Part shown: one piece after another, positions 46,494-56,379 of the stretch
How the letters are laid out: each line of letters begins with the position of its first letter
Position numbering within the stretch: the stretch's first letter is position 1
Assembly (NCBI GenBank): GCA_016169945.1
Contig: JADLSH010000217.1
Span: 434,001-498,000 of the forward strand
Reading direction: 5' to 3'
Length of the DNA stretch: 64,000 bases
Source: Trachythela sp. YZ-2020
Lineage: Eukaryota > Cnidaria > Anthozoa > Malacalcyonacea > Clavulariidae
Notes under the pieces: model-generated
Database searches by the model: none
What the model was told of the DNA's origin: nothing
Seen by the model: only the letters and a program-made list of their open reading frames with translations
Made by a program: the position numbers and the translations under genes

Positions 46494-47572
46494 ACCATAG
46501 TTAATAGAGGACAGGGTTTGGAAGGCCGGCAAACTTCAAAGGCTTTCGAGCCAATTAATTTCAGATGTTGAGAAACCGCGTCACGTGACAATACGAGTGC
46601 ATCGAATTCAGAAATTACTAGAGTGTAGTATTACTGAAATACGATATTGTGATTATAAAGATTGAAATAAGGCATTGTTGCTCTTGTCATGACTTCAGCA
46701 TACGATTCAGAAAGCGAAATTCCTTCAATTCTGGGCTCCGAAGTCGAAAACACAACCACGGAGGACAATTTTCAGCAAAATATTGAACTGCTGCAAATCG
46801 CCGGTGAAGAATTGACACAAGAAATATCGCGTTCAGTTGAAGAAGTAAGCCTTTTATATTGTGTTCCTTGACAAAATGTGAAGTGAGATGCCTTTAACAT
46901 CATCTTTGTCTTCTGTTTGTGTGTTAGGTTGAAGGTTTAAGCAATTTCCCTGCGAATTTTGCTCAAAAGTGTGCAAATCTAAAGAGGGCGTACGAAGCAT
47001 GTTCGCAGTAAACATTCACCCGTGAATACCAATGTCGAAGCCGCTAAAGCTACTACAGCTTCTAACAAAGGAAAAAAACAAATACCAAACTACATTACGG
47101 AGGAGAAGATTTTGTCTATCATCCGAGAAATAGGGAAAAGTCTCACCGATGAAAATATTTACCCAGAGAAACAAGTAGCTCAAGTGTTTGACTTGCAACC
47201 CAGTAAATCGTTCGTAGAATATGTGAATTATGGTCTTCTAGATAAGTTTCATGGTAAGAACGATCGCGATAGATTCATGAAAGACTACTTCGGGAAAATG
47301 TATCGTTCATGGAAAGAATATTTTCATCCGTTCAGTGATCACAAAGTCGTGTTTCTGATGCTGGTAAATTTGCCTGAACGATTGATCACACTGATATTAA
47401 AATATTCTGAAGTTACCAGTGAAGATACGATATGCATATTGCATATTATATAAAGTGCATTTTTGTGACAGGCTGAGATATTTATAAAAACAAATATTAG
47501 CTTGCACTTCACAGGTGAAATGAAAGCTGCCGCACTTCTCCCACAGTCTTAGAGTGTATCATTTTTCGATAC
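46494..47572 (+). pseudogene. P-associated C2H2 gene copy 3, 3'-truncated
   Basis: The 5' terminus CCATAGTTAATAGAGGACAG and GGCCGGCAAACTTCAAAG match the P-like ends at 6491 and 22492. Exon 1 is 46689-46853 (MTSAYDSESEIPSILGS, GAAGAA/GTAAGC), and intron 1 ends TGTTAG at about 46928. Exon 2 has lost one A near 46939, shifting the finger (CEFCSKVCKSKE region). A clean frame from 47022 gives YITEEKILSIIREIGKSLTD and KMYRSWKEYFHPFSDHKVVF. The donor that reads CGGTATGC in copy 2 is CGATATGC here (about 47429), so the GT is lost. Intron 2 stops at 47572, where sequence from the viral element begins. Confidence 0.75.
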
Positions 47573-47601
47573 TTAATAAGAAAGTGTTTTTGACCACTTA
47601 A

Positions 47602-48074
47602 GGAGCGGCTCCCTACAGTTTTAATTCTGTAGAACACAAATGTGCTCTAAGGTCCATTATTTGCTCATTTTGCAAGGTATGGTCACGAGACTTGGCAATC
47701 AGATTGCCACAATATTGCGGATTACGAAGAACAAAAAATGTTTCTAAATATTTCCGTTGCCATGGTAACAACGCGATTTAGAGATTGTCGTATTTTTATC
47801 TTCTTTCTTAATTTTTTGGATTTTCCTTCGGTAAAATTTTTTTATTTTTTGCACACGAGCACCTAAATTACAAAGTATTGAAATATGCGATTTTAAAAAA
47901 ATTCCTCGGAGCCGAATTTTTTTAAATCTCAAAAAAACGTTTTTTTGCAATAAAAAAAATTCGGCTCCGAGGAATTTTTTTAAAATCGCATATTTCAATA
48001 CTTTGTACTTTAGGTGCTCGTGTACAATTAGAGCACATTTGCGTGCTACAGAATTAAAACTGTAGGGAGCCTCC
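47602..48074. mobile_element. TTAA-flanked palindromic MITE (473 bp)
   Basis: TTAA flanks both ends (47598-47601 and 48075-48078), as for piggyBac-type elements. The ends GGAG(CG)GCTCCCTACAG and TTTTAATTCTGTAG mirror each other. The centre has a second inverted repeat with arms of about 54 bp (AAAGTATTGAAATATGCG...GGAGCCGAATTTTTTT) around a loop of about 36 bp (47928-47955). The same GGCTCCCTACAGTT end is found at 33.1 and 41.7 kb. Inserted in the PolB gene. Confidence 0.75.
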
Positions 48075-48519
48075 TTAATAAACATTTCTTAAAGTCATCA
48101 AAAGTAAGAGGTCGGGAATCTTCGAGTTAAGCCCTTCGAGTTAAGCCCCTCGAGTTAAGCCCTTTTCGAGTTAAGCCCCGACCACGCCCTTTTTTGCCTC
48201 GACCACGCCCTTTTTTGCCCCGACCACACCCTTTTTCAAAAAGGGCTTAACTCGAAGAACGAAACACGATTTGGGTTATTCGAGTTAAGCCCCCGGGCTT
48301 AACTCGAAGTTTGACAAAATTGTTGTTGCTCGAGTTAAGCCCCGACTTTGGAAGTATGTCAACGAGGCAATATTAAATTGTCATAAAATAGCCAAAACAC
48401 AGACATTTCTCCCGAAAAGAACGTATAAATCGCCAATATAACACGACTATCAAAAACAATCACAACTATTATATCGTTAAAACTATTTTAGGTTTTTCAT
48501 ACTTTTGGCGGTTCGTTTA

Positions 48520-48917
48520 TCCACACCAGCACTTGTGGTAACGCCAGAAACCTGTGCACGTACATCACACCTTTCATTGACACAATTAGTGGACACAAGT
48601 TACAATTGACCAACTCAACAAAAATACTTGGCACCACAGAGCAACGAAACGATGAACTTAACGAAGACAAACGACAACTTATAAACTGGGTACTAACAAC
48701 AGCACGTTGTGCACTACATAAATCTGCCGTAGACTACAGGGTACGAGGAGAGATTGTAGCGTCTCGTTCACTCTTCGTCGCAACGGCAAAAAGTCACGTA
48801 ACGTACGAATACAAACGTGCATTGCAACGAAACAAACTGACACAATTCGAAGACCAATGGTGCACTAATGAGGCGCTCGCAAAAATTGTAAATGAAAAGT
48901 TAATCATGAACCTTTAA
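48520..48917 (+). pseudogene. LINE C-terminal fragment inside MULE-like element
   Basis: The open frame KRQLINWVLTTARCALHKSA then VTYEYKRALQRNKLTQF and NEALAKIVNEKLIMNL resembles the extreme C-terminus of L1/Tx1-type LINE ORF2. It is followed by an A-rich tail (to about 49127). There is no ATG near its start, so it is a 5'-truncated fragment captured between the TIRs. Confidence 0.5.
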
Positions 48918-49129
48918 AGAAAAAGAAGAAAACAGAAAAAAAGATAAGATAAGAAAAGTAGTAGCTCAAAGTAACAGACGCCTCACAATCTGATGTAAAA
49001 TATACTTAGGGTAAGATTAAGAAACCACGACGGAAAACACTAAAAGTATTGAAATACAAAAGTAGATAAAAAAGAAAACTGTACATATGTAAATTAAAAT
49101 TAAGAAAAAAAAAAACAAAAAAAACCACG

Positions 49130-49180
49130 CTTGCCTTTCAAGCTGGGACACCTGGGTTCAATCCTTGGTCGGACCTCTAC
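49130..49180 (+). tRNA. tRNA-like fragment (degenerate)
   Basis: GGTTCAATCC fits the tRNA B box, preceded by an anticodon-arm-like CTTGCCTTTCAAGCTGG whose loop could read CTTTCAA (anticodon TTC, Glu). The T arm CTGGG/CTTGG is weakly paired. The 5' half with the A box is missing; the piece starts right after the A-rich LINE tail. Low confidence; it may be chance or a remnant of a tRNA target site or SINE. Confidence 0.25.
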
Positions 49181-49829
49181 TTATTGCACTCGTTGAGTCG
49201 TTGACATACTTCAAAAGTCAGGGCTTAACTCGAGCAACAACAATTTTGTCAAACTTCGAGTTAAGCCCCGGGGCTTAACTCGAATGATCCAAATCGTGTT
49301 TCGTTCTTCGAGTTAAGCCCTTTTTGGAAAAGGGCGTGGTTGGGGAAAAAAGGGCGTAGTCGGGGCTTAACTCGAAAAGGGCTTAACTCGAGGGGCTTAA
49401 CTCGAAGGGCTTAACTCGAAGATTCCCGACCTCCAAAAGTAATGTCTTTTTTGATGACACACTTTTTAACTCCCTTACACTTTTTTTCCTCCTCACCTTC
49501 ATCCATTTTATACGCGTATAGTTTTGACCTGAGCCCCACAAACTCTGCTATCTGTTTCCCACCAGTCTCATCCTTCATCGTACCCAAAACCTTTTTGTTC
49601 ACTCCGACAGGTATGTCAGAGGGATGATTTGCATCGTAGTTACTGGGCAAACACATTCTAGGGGTCTCATCATCCTCCCCAGGAAAATTGTGAATTTTGG
49701 GTGTCTAAAATGGCATTTCGCTTGGAAGCACTTGCACCTGCATTCTCTATGCACTTGCCTAATTGTCATTCCTTGTCACCAGATTTGGACGAATGTCATT
49801 GGCCCATTTGGACTCCGAAACCCATTCTG

Positions 49830-51859
49830 TAAAAAAATATGGTGATGGTTTTAAAGTTAGACTTTTTGACTAATTTATTTATTTTTTCCTTATTATTCAC
49901 CAGCTTGACATTCACCCTGTTCCTTACGTTCTCCATAGTCTTACCAAAGTCGGAGTTGTTCATTAGTTTGAAAAAGTTCTTTTCAAAGTCCGTTGTACCC
50001 TTCTTCCGCAGCTCGGTCTTCAACATAATGTACTTCTCCAACCAGGGTTCCTCATCAAACATAATACCAGAGTGTATTTTTGTCACTATCATACCAAGGC
50101 TCTGATATAACCTTAAGTACGTTTTCATAGTGTACAATATACCTCTCCTTTCCATACAAATTGGGGAAAAGCTTATCCACCTTGTTAATTTCCAGCCTCT
50201 CCGGAGCAAGCGGATACTCATTGTGTAGATCGTGCAACTCCTCCGGATACTCCATATCCACAACTAGTATGCACCCCTTACCCACTTTAGTTGCAATACT
50301 TTCCCAGTCTTGCAACTCTTTATTTTCCATCCATAGGAAACCACCGGTTGGTAATGGCTTGCTCATCGCTCATCCATATAAGTTGTTAGCGTCCAAATAT
50401 GGGATAAAAACATCCTCCTCCTTTGGGTCGTAGTTGGTCGTGTATTTATTATTTTCCTTTGCGTACCGTTTTGTGACCGTACTAACCCCTCCGCGAATGC
50501 CCTTCTCTATGGAGAGATACATATCCGGGTCGGTGATTAGTTCTAAACTTACGTTGGTTATTTTTAGGGCTGCGTTCCATGCCAACCCTGGTGATGTATA
50601 ATACCAATACGGGTCCAACCCATAATTTGTCATACATATCTTTCTCAAATTTTCCATCACGTCTGTCAGTAGGAGTACGTCCGTTTTGAGGTACAGGTCG
50701 TGATAGTCTCTCATGGTCTTCATTCCAAATGTTGTCCAAACTTTTTGTGCATGTTCGTAGTCATCATCAGCGTTTAGTTTACTGAAAAACTTATCCTTTG
50801 ATGGTAGCGATGTCTCACTAAGCCTATAGAAACAGTTCATGTACTCGTACGGATACACACCCTTTTGTTTCAATAGACCTATTTGCTCCTTATTATAACC
50901 AGCTTTTTGAGATGAATACTCCAAGTTACAAAACTTGTCCTCCCCCAAGTTTTTAACCAAACTATCCAACGAGCTGAGTGTAAACTTTAAAGAGTCTAAA
51001 AATCTTAGCTCACAGTCAGACCCATCACCCAACTCTAATAACTTACTGAACGAGATGTACTTTTCCTCCGTCTTGGGTATGCATCTAATATCTCCCTCGC
51101 TAACACCCAAGTTTCTTACAAACAAGTGAGAGTCGTACCCTTCCAAATTATGGAAAAGTATTGACACAAACTTTGGTTGTCTCATCCTGAGGTTACAAAT
51201 GTTGCATGCCGCTCCCCTATACTTTCCGGTTAGATGACAGTGATCCCTAACCTTATAATGCTTTTTATTATACTTAATATTACATGCGTAACATGTTTCA
51301 GACTTTTCATAGTCTTCATTGTCTGCCTTTGTCATACAGATTGGAACGGACTCCTCAAACTTTGTAAACATATCACAGACATCCTTCTCCAAAGACTCTA
51401 CATATACCTCACCCTCATACCTTTGTGTATAATGTACAGTTTTTGGCTCGTACACGCTCCCATCAAAACACTTAATGTAATAATTAAACCCGCTAGGGTT
51501 ATGTTTTTGGTATTGGTTGTACTACTCTCACCAATGGGTCTATCCTTCACATCCAAGTCCTCAATGAAACACTCAAAGTCTACGTACACATAAAAAGGTA
51601 TTGTATGCATCCTTTCATAATTAATGAAAGATGTCATTGGTGTCTCTCCATTTTTGCCAACCTTTGGATACTCATGCCTCTGATGTTCATTATCCATACA
51701 TAACTTTGTCTGTTTTTGGAGTAACTCAGGAGTTCCAAACATATTGAGACAGTTCATATAGACATGTTTCTTATGCTCTTTCTTGTTCATCTGAGAGCTG
51801 ACGAGACTGCTCAGACATTTAACAACACTATAATGTCCATCCCACAAGAATAGGTTCAC
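49830..51859 (-). pseudogene. Viral protein-primed DNA polymerase B, core
   Basis: Minus-strand frames broken at about 51450, 50367 and 50060. Exonuclease motifs are YVDFECF (Exo I, about 51570), FHNLEGYDSHLF (Exo II) and YLKTDVLLLTDV (Exo III). Between Exo I and II lies a Cys/His module (CYACNIKY, RDHCHLTGKYRGAACNICN) typical of this polymerase group. Polymerase motif A is DANNLYG (about 50372) and motif B is KLMNNSDFGKT (about 49940). Motif C (D-T-D) is missing. It would replicate the linear viral genome by protein priming. Dead in this copy. Confidence 0.8.
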
Positions 51860-51879
51860 ATGTTTCTCACCAAGCAGTT

Positions 51880-52875
51880 TTGATAGTCAAAGTGGAAAGA
51901 CTTTTTCCTTCTCATCAGCGCCAAACACATTCACTCCCACTTTGTTGTTCTTCTCAAACTTACTGATGTCGACAAGTTTCACCGTAAACTCCAACCCATC
52001 CCAGCTTAGCTTTTGGACTGTAGTACCAACATTTTTGTAAGTCTTTCAGCATTATTATTCACAGGATTCAGTGCCCTGGTGACTGCCCATTTGAAACACA
52101 TGTCATCATCATTCTTTACGTTGATGATGGCTTTCTCACTTTTAATCTTATCGGGCAGAGGTTTGAAGCCTTTTCCCTTCAATGGTTTGAACTTTGTGAT
52201 GTAAACATCCAAAGCTTCCACCCTTTTTAATCTCCATCCGCTTCCCTGCTTCTGATACTTTGCCAGCGACTCTTGCATCTTTTCCTTCATCTCTTCGTAA
52301 GTCTCACCCACATCGTTGCCTCCGACGATGGCGTGAGTCTTTGACCTAAAGTTTCCAATGACTGTGACCTCTTCCCAAGTCTTTGGATCATCCTTTGACA
52401 ACACACACACCAACGTTGTGTTTATTTTTTTTGCCCCCTCCACACCTTTAATTAGTCCAACTACTTTTTTAGTGGTTGTCTCTAAAAAAGTCTTTGCATC
52501 ATACGTTCCCTTTGGTCTAATGGTGTGTCTCATTGCCCTCCGCCCAATTGCCTCTTGTTTAAGAGTTGGCTCCAAACTTTCCTCCTCTTCGTACTTTTCC
52601 AAGATCTTCTTTTTCATGAGCCTAAATGCGGCGGACGTCTTCCTTTTGATGGTTTTTGGAACGTGACTGACGAGCCAATCATACCACCCGTTCATCTTAT
52701 CCCCAGTTTCGGTGGCGGTTGCCTTTGGTGGTTCTTGTACGTAGCGAGTGGGAACGATAGCTGGTTGGTTGAATAATGAGATGATCTTTTCTTTTGTTGT
52801 CGTGAACGCTTGGGATACCTCACTGACAATGGGTTCGGGTACGTGACTCACCAACCAATCGTACCATCCGTTCAT
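51880..52875 (-). pseudogene. Viral PolB N-terminal region
   Basis: ATG at 52875. MNGWYDWLVSHVPEP at residues 1-15 is repeated as MNGWYDWLVSHVPKT from residue 61, an internal duplication of about 60 residues. The rest is lysine-rich, with GWRLKRVEALDVYITKFKPL and FKWAVTRALNPV, a segment that precedes the exonuclease domain in pPolB of this group. The clean frame stops at 52006. Decayed frames link it to 51859 (LFLWDGHYSVVKCLSS). It may encode the terminal-protein-like N-terminus, but that is inference. Confidence 0.65.
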
Positions 52876-52916
52876 ATTATCAACAACTTCCGACCTCGTC
52901 GAAATGTTACCATTAT

Positions 52917-54335
52917 GTAAGTAGCCTTTCTTACTGACAACAATTTACTATGTAATAGCCAGTCAGGGTTTCGATGTCTACATTCAACTGTCACCGCGCT
53001 TCTTGAGTCCACCAATAACTGGGCATACAACATTGACCAAGGCCGAGTTAATGCTGTAGTTTTCCTAGATCTTAAGAAAGCGTTTGACACAGTTAACCAT
53101 GGAATTTTACTATCAAAATTGAATGCGTATGGTCTTGGGGGTGCTGTGGGTAATTGGTTTAAGTCTTATCTAAGTGACCGCAGTCAAAAATGCTATGTTA
53201 ATGATCACCTTTCTAACAATCGTACGTTACTATGTGGTATTCCACAGGGGACTATTTTAGGACCATTGTTATTTTTACTGTACATAAATGACTTACCAAA
53301 TTGCCTTGAGCACTCCCAGGCACGAATGTACGCGGATGATACTAATTCAACATTTGCAAGTAACAATATTGACGACATAAATTATCACCTTAATCATGAC
53401 CTTGCAAATGTGAACAAATGGCTTATCGCCAATAGGCTTACTTTAAATCAATCCAAAACTGAATTTATGCTAATTGGCTCACGACAAAGAATAGCCACAT
53501 TTCGATCAGTTCCATGTTTAGAAATAGACGGGGTTCCTATTGATAAGGTTTCACAAGCAAAGTCTCTCGGAGTGTACCTTGACGAGAATCTATCTTGGAA
53601 TATACAAATTAATGAATTAACAAAAAAGATTGCTTCTGGTATTGGCGCTTTAAAACGTGTTCGATCATTTGTCCCAGTCGCAACATTTCAATTAATTTTT
53701 AATTCCTTGGTTCAGCCATATTTCAATTACTGTTGCACAGTTTGGGACAATTGCAACAAAACCCTAGCTGAAAAACTTCAAAAACTACAAAATCGTGCAG
53801 CGAGAGTACTAACATTCTCCAGTTATGACACTAATGCTGATGTTTTAATTGAGAAACCTGGCTGGAAAAAATCATCATCAAACCAGCGCCGGTTTCAAAA
53901 AGCTGTCATGGTTTATAAATCATTAAATGGTCTTTCTCCTGATTACATGCATTCCATGTTTGTAAACCGTGATAGTGTTCCTTATTCGTTGAGAAACATT
54001 GAGAACAAACTAGCTGTTCCTAAGCCCCGCACAAACTATCTCAAGAATAGCTTTAGCTATAGTGGTGCGGTGCTGTGGAACAGTCTTCCGATTGGGCTAC
54101 GGCAAGCAAATAACTTGATAAATTTCCGATCGGGCTGTGCCAAATTATTTTAACTTTCTTTGTATATATTGTTATATTAGTTTAGTACACGGCCCTCATG
54201 AAAAGCAGGTATTATATTTTCTATTTAGCGTGGTTCTACTTTGTACTTTATCTAATTTAGTTTGTTGCATGTTAAATCCTGATGAGAATACCGTGTGTAA
54301 ATAAAGTTTTAATAATAAAATAATAATAAAAAGCC
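52917..54335 (+). mobile_element. 5'-truncated L2/CR1-like LINE, RT intact
   Basis: The open frame from about 52920 to 54153 has no stop. Blocks: NSQSGFRCLHSTVTALLEST, FLDLKKAFDTVNHGILLSKL, GIPQGTILGPLLFLLYINDL, ARMYADDTNS (intact catalytic box), then CCTVWDNCNKTLAEKLQKLQ and GAVLWNSLPIGLRQANN. The 3' UTR ends in a TAATAATAAAA tail at 54335. It is the same broad family as 898-5213 but far less damaged, so it is a younger insertion, just upstream of the PolB start codon. It lacks ORF1 and endonuclease. Confidence 0.85.
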
Positions 54336-54437
54336 CTCCGGTAGTGGGGCGCTAAGATCTTTCTTAGACCATTTTTTAAGAGCCCTTCTAAGTAAACCTC
54401 GACACCAACATTGCTCCTCCGACTCCCACTCCTACGA

Positions 54438-54730
54438 CTAACACTTTTTCATACTTTTTTGTTCGTCACTTGGTGTATAAAAGTCACCAAGTTCTGGTCT
54501 CCTCGTTAATCTTTGGTTATCAAACACGATGCTCTGCACTTTACGTAACTCGTTCAAACTTTTGTTGGTGTCGTTGAGGTCTGCGTTTGCATCGCTGAGC
54601 TCCTGGCGGAGCCGATCTCATCCTTTTTTAATATCTCGTTCCGGTTCCATGCGTCACGAGCCTTTGTTAAATCCTCCAATGCCTTGTTGTGACGTTTTGT
54701 CTCGTCCAGTGCCTTGTTACTCTCCAACAT
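54438..54730 (-). pseudogene. Viral coiled-coil protein
   Basis: ATG at 54730 (MLESNKALDETKRHNKALED). A frameshift near 54600 leads to RLRQELSDANADLNDTNKSL and LTRRPELGDFYTPSD, with a stop at 54438. Heptad-like spacing of Leu/Ile and high charge suggest a coiled coil. No family recognised. It lies in the run of minus-strand viral genes. Confidence 0.45.
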
Positions 54731-54811
54731 GTGGAACAAGAATTGCGTTCACGATGGCAGAGACTCCATCTATATCATAAATAAGACTTTAATTCAGCGT
54801 CGGCCAGTGAC

Positions 54812-54939
54812 ATATAGAACAAATTAGGGTTGATTCGCGTGTGCCTAAAAGATATAAACAAAATCTCGACGTTTCGAAACGTCGAGATTTTGTTTATATC
54901 TTTTAGGCACACGCGAATCAACCCTAATTTGTTCTATAT
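54812..54939. repeat. 128-bp perfect palindrome without spacer
   Basis: The centre is between 54875 and 54876 (GTTTC/GAAAC). Each 64-bp arm (ATATAGAACAAATTAGGGTT...CTCGACGTTTC) is matched by its exact complement and symmetry fails at 54811/54940. It separates the coiled-coil gene from the small membrane protein gene. Could be a joined pair of terminal repeats, a foldback insertion or an assembly artefact. Confidence 0.9.
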
Positions 54940-55048
54940 CATAAATATATATTTTTAAAAAATGGATTAATACCCCCTGATTCGCGGGAGTTACTTCCCG
55001 TATAGCCTATCAAAGGTAGACACGAAACGGGACTACCTTGTTTTGTGA

Positions 55049-55270
55049 TTACTTTTTCTTATCGAACGGATCTGTTGGCAACCATCCCTTGGTCTGTGCA
55101 TACTTTACTGCAACCGTTCCAATACTCATTGCAGCCGCCAACTTTAATACTCCCTTTACGTTCTCCGGTGTTCCCAAGGGCTCGCGAAGTGCCTTTTTTT
55201 ACAACATACTAACTTCCACCGCGGCGGTCACGTACAGTACCGTATCATAAACTCACGTTCTCACTCATGT
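55049..55270 (-). pseudogene. Small viral membrane protein
   Basis: ATG at 55270 (MSENVSL), a frameshift after a few codons, then TVLYVTAAVEVSML, another shift near the T7 tract at 55195, ending LKLAAAMSIGTVAVKYAQTK and PTDPFDKKK. It has two short hydrophobic stretches and a basic C-terminus. Preceded by an AATAATATTATT site at 55294. Function unknown; possibly a virion membrane or core protein. Confidence 0.5.
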
Positions 55271-55293
55271 TTTATTATAGGGAAGGAATAAAA

Positions 55294-55305
55294 TAATATT
55301 ATTAT
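55294..55305. promoter_or_regulatory. AATAATATTATT intergenic site
   Basis: Perfect 12-bp palindrome about 24 bp upstream of the membrane-protein ATG at 55270. First of ten exact copies confined to viral gene spacers. Confidence 0.5.
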
Positions 55306-55351
55306 TTTAATCAAAGGAAACCATCTTATTTTTTTTTGGACTTGACTGTGG

Positions 55352-55633
55352 TTAAACCTTTGGTTTCTCTTCCACTCTCTCCTTCGCCACACTATACTTT
55401 TTCCAAGCAAAGTAAGAACTTGCTACCGCAGCCACAGTACCAGCCAACGCAAAGTAGTGACTCCAGTAACCATCTTTTGAGTGGTCCTCCATCATTGCTT
55501 CCCGTTCCTGTTTCTTCCTTGCCTTTGCTTCCTTTGATATTAGAGCAAGTCTCTTCCCTGCTGCAACACGTCTTGGATCTTTTACTTTCTCCTCTATCCC
55601 ACCTGGAGTAGTGATCTGGGTTGGTTCTTCCAT
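55352..55633 (-). CDS. Small basic single-pass viral protein
   Basis: An intact frame of 93 codons from ATG 55633. Residues 15-50 are very basic and charged (KDPRRVAAGKRLALISKEAK). One transmembrane segment follows (YFALAGTVAAVASSYFAWKK) and then a charged tail. The plan (basic N-terminus plus one membrane segment) is common in small virion proteins of Polinton-like viruses, but I cannot name it. Flanked by AATAATATTATT sites at 55294 and 55652. Confidence 0.6.
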   Translation of the reverse strand: MEEPTQITTPGGIEEKVKDPRRVAAGKRLALISKEAKARKKQEREAMMEDHSKDGYWSHYFALAGTVAAVASSYFAWKKYSVAKERVEEKPKV

Positions 55634-55651
55634 TTATCATATATTTTATAA

Positions 55652-55663
55652 AATAATATTATT
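55652..55663. promoter_or_regulatory. AATAATATTATT intergenic site
   Basis: Perfect copy 19 bp upstream of the ATG at 55633, between that gene and the BRO-N gene stop. Confidence 0.5.
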
Positions 55664-55669
55664 TTATAT

Positions 55670-56271
55670 TTAAAATAAACTTTCACAAGACAAGCAAACA
55701 TTGCTCTTCTCCTCAAGTTTTTTAACTTTTTCCTCCAGTACCTTATGACCTAATTTCAGTTGTCTAATGTTCTCCTGTGTTTTCAAACCACCACATCTTG
55801 CACGTTCCGCTGCCACCGAGTCCTTGGTCTCCTCTATAAATTTTACCATAGTTTTGCGACACTTTTTTTTATCATCGTCTGATAGACTAGTATACTCAGC
55901 CTCTAACGGTATCAAAGTCGTAGGTAACTTATATCCACCGGTTTTTCTTATGGATGGTAACACCTCCTCGAAAACCCAGTCCTGAAACTCCTCCGCCGCT
56001 GGCAGCTGTGATGAGAACACCAACTTGTACACACCTGGCTCTGTAGTTGTGAGCTTTCACCAATAAAAAGGGGAGCCAAAACGTCTCCTCTATGTATGAC
56101 ATGTAGGATTGTCTTGTACTTGTCTCTAACATGCTTTCTAACAGCGTCTTTTGGGTAGGCGTAACCCAACGCCTCTGCAACATCATTTGCCTTGAACCAT
56201 ATCTCATCACCACACTTTATTGTTGTGATGGATTTGTTTGTGGTGGGGTTTATAAAACTTTTAATAGACAT
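55670..56271 (-). pseudogene. BRO-N domain protein
   Basis: ATG at 56271. The first frame gives EIWFKANDVAEALGYAYPKD then AVRKHVRDKYKT, the start of a BRO-N domain. A GT duplication near 56030 shifts into VFSSQLPAAEEFQDWVFEEV and LPSIRKTGGY, the end of the domain. The C-terminus (DKKKCRKTMVKFIEE, LGHKVLEEKVKKLEEKS) is a coiled coil. BRO-N proteins are typical of large DNA viruses and phages and bind DNA; the exact role is unclear. About 200 residues if unbroken, a normal size. Preceded by two AATAATATTATT sites. Confidence 0.75.
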
Positions 56272-56309
56272 TTTAAATTATGATACATAGTTCTTAAACT
56301 ATTTTTTAT

Positions 56310-56340
56310 AATAATATTATTATAAAAAAATAATATTATT
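56310..56340. promoter_or_regulatory. Paired AATAATATTATT sites
   Basis: Perfect copies at 56310-56321 and 56329-56340, upstream of the BRO-N ATG (56271) and 40 bp after the stop of the gene at 56380. Confidence 0.5.
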
Positions 56341-56379
56341 TTAATCTTCAAACACAAGTTTTGCCTCGAAAAAACTCTC

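Larger units (their letters stand above)
48108..49433. mobile_element. MULE-like element with long TIRs and 9-bp duplication
   Basis: CAAAAGTAA stands on both sides (48099-48107 and 49434-49442), an exact 9-bp target duplication as made by Mutator-like elements. TIRs of about 250 bp start GAGGTCGGGAATCTTCGAG and are built from repeats of TTCGAGTTAAGCCC and GACCACGCCCTTTTTT. No MULE transposase is present. The interior holds a LINE C-terminal fragment and a tRNA-like piece. Inserted in the viral PolB gene. Confidence 0.8.
47573..49656 (-). pseudogene. Viral PolB C-terminal part, twice interrupted
   Basis: The open piece next to the MULE-like element (49656-49443) has SNYDANHPSDIPVGVNKKVL, EFVGLRSKLYAYKMDEG and KCVIKKDITF, which I recognise as the C-terminal part of pPolB in this viral group. 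The frame continues across the MULE-like element at 48107-48079 and across the TTAA MITE at 47597-47573, where it is cut by the junction with the C2H2 copy. Upstream (about 49656-49830) the stretch that should carry the catalytic D-T-D motif is replaced by unrelated sequence with stops. Confidence 0.65.

Noticed and set aside
47744..48085. 113-codon minus-strand frame
   Set aside because: It lies inside the palindromic TTAA MITE and is produced by its A/T-rich arms.
54283..54320. CCTGATGAG resembling a hammerhead core
   Set aside because: No GAAA or cleavage triplet and no closing helix follow; it is part of a LINE 3' UTR.
55767..55985. Plus-strand ORFs opposite the BRO-N and other viral genes
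   Set aside because: They are antisense shadows of minus-strand genes with recognisable domains.
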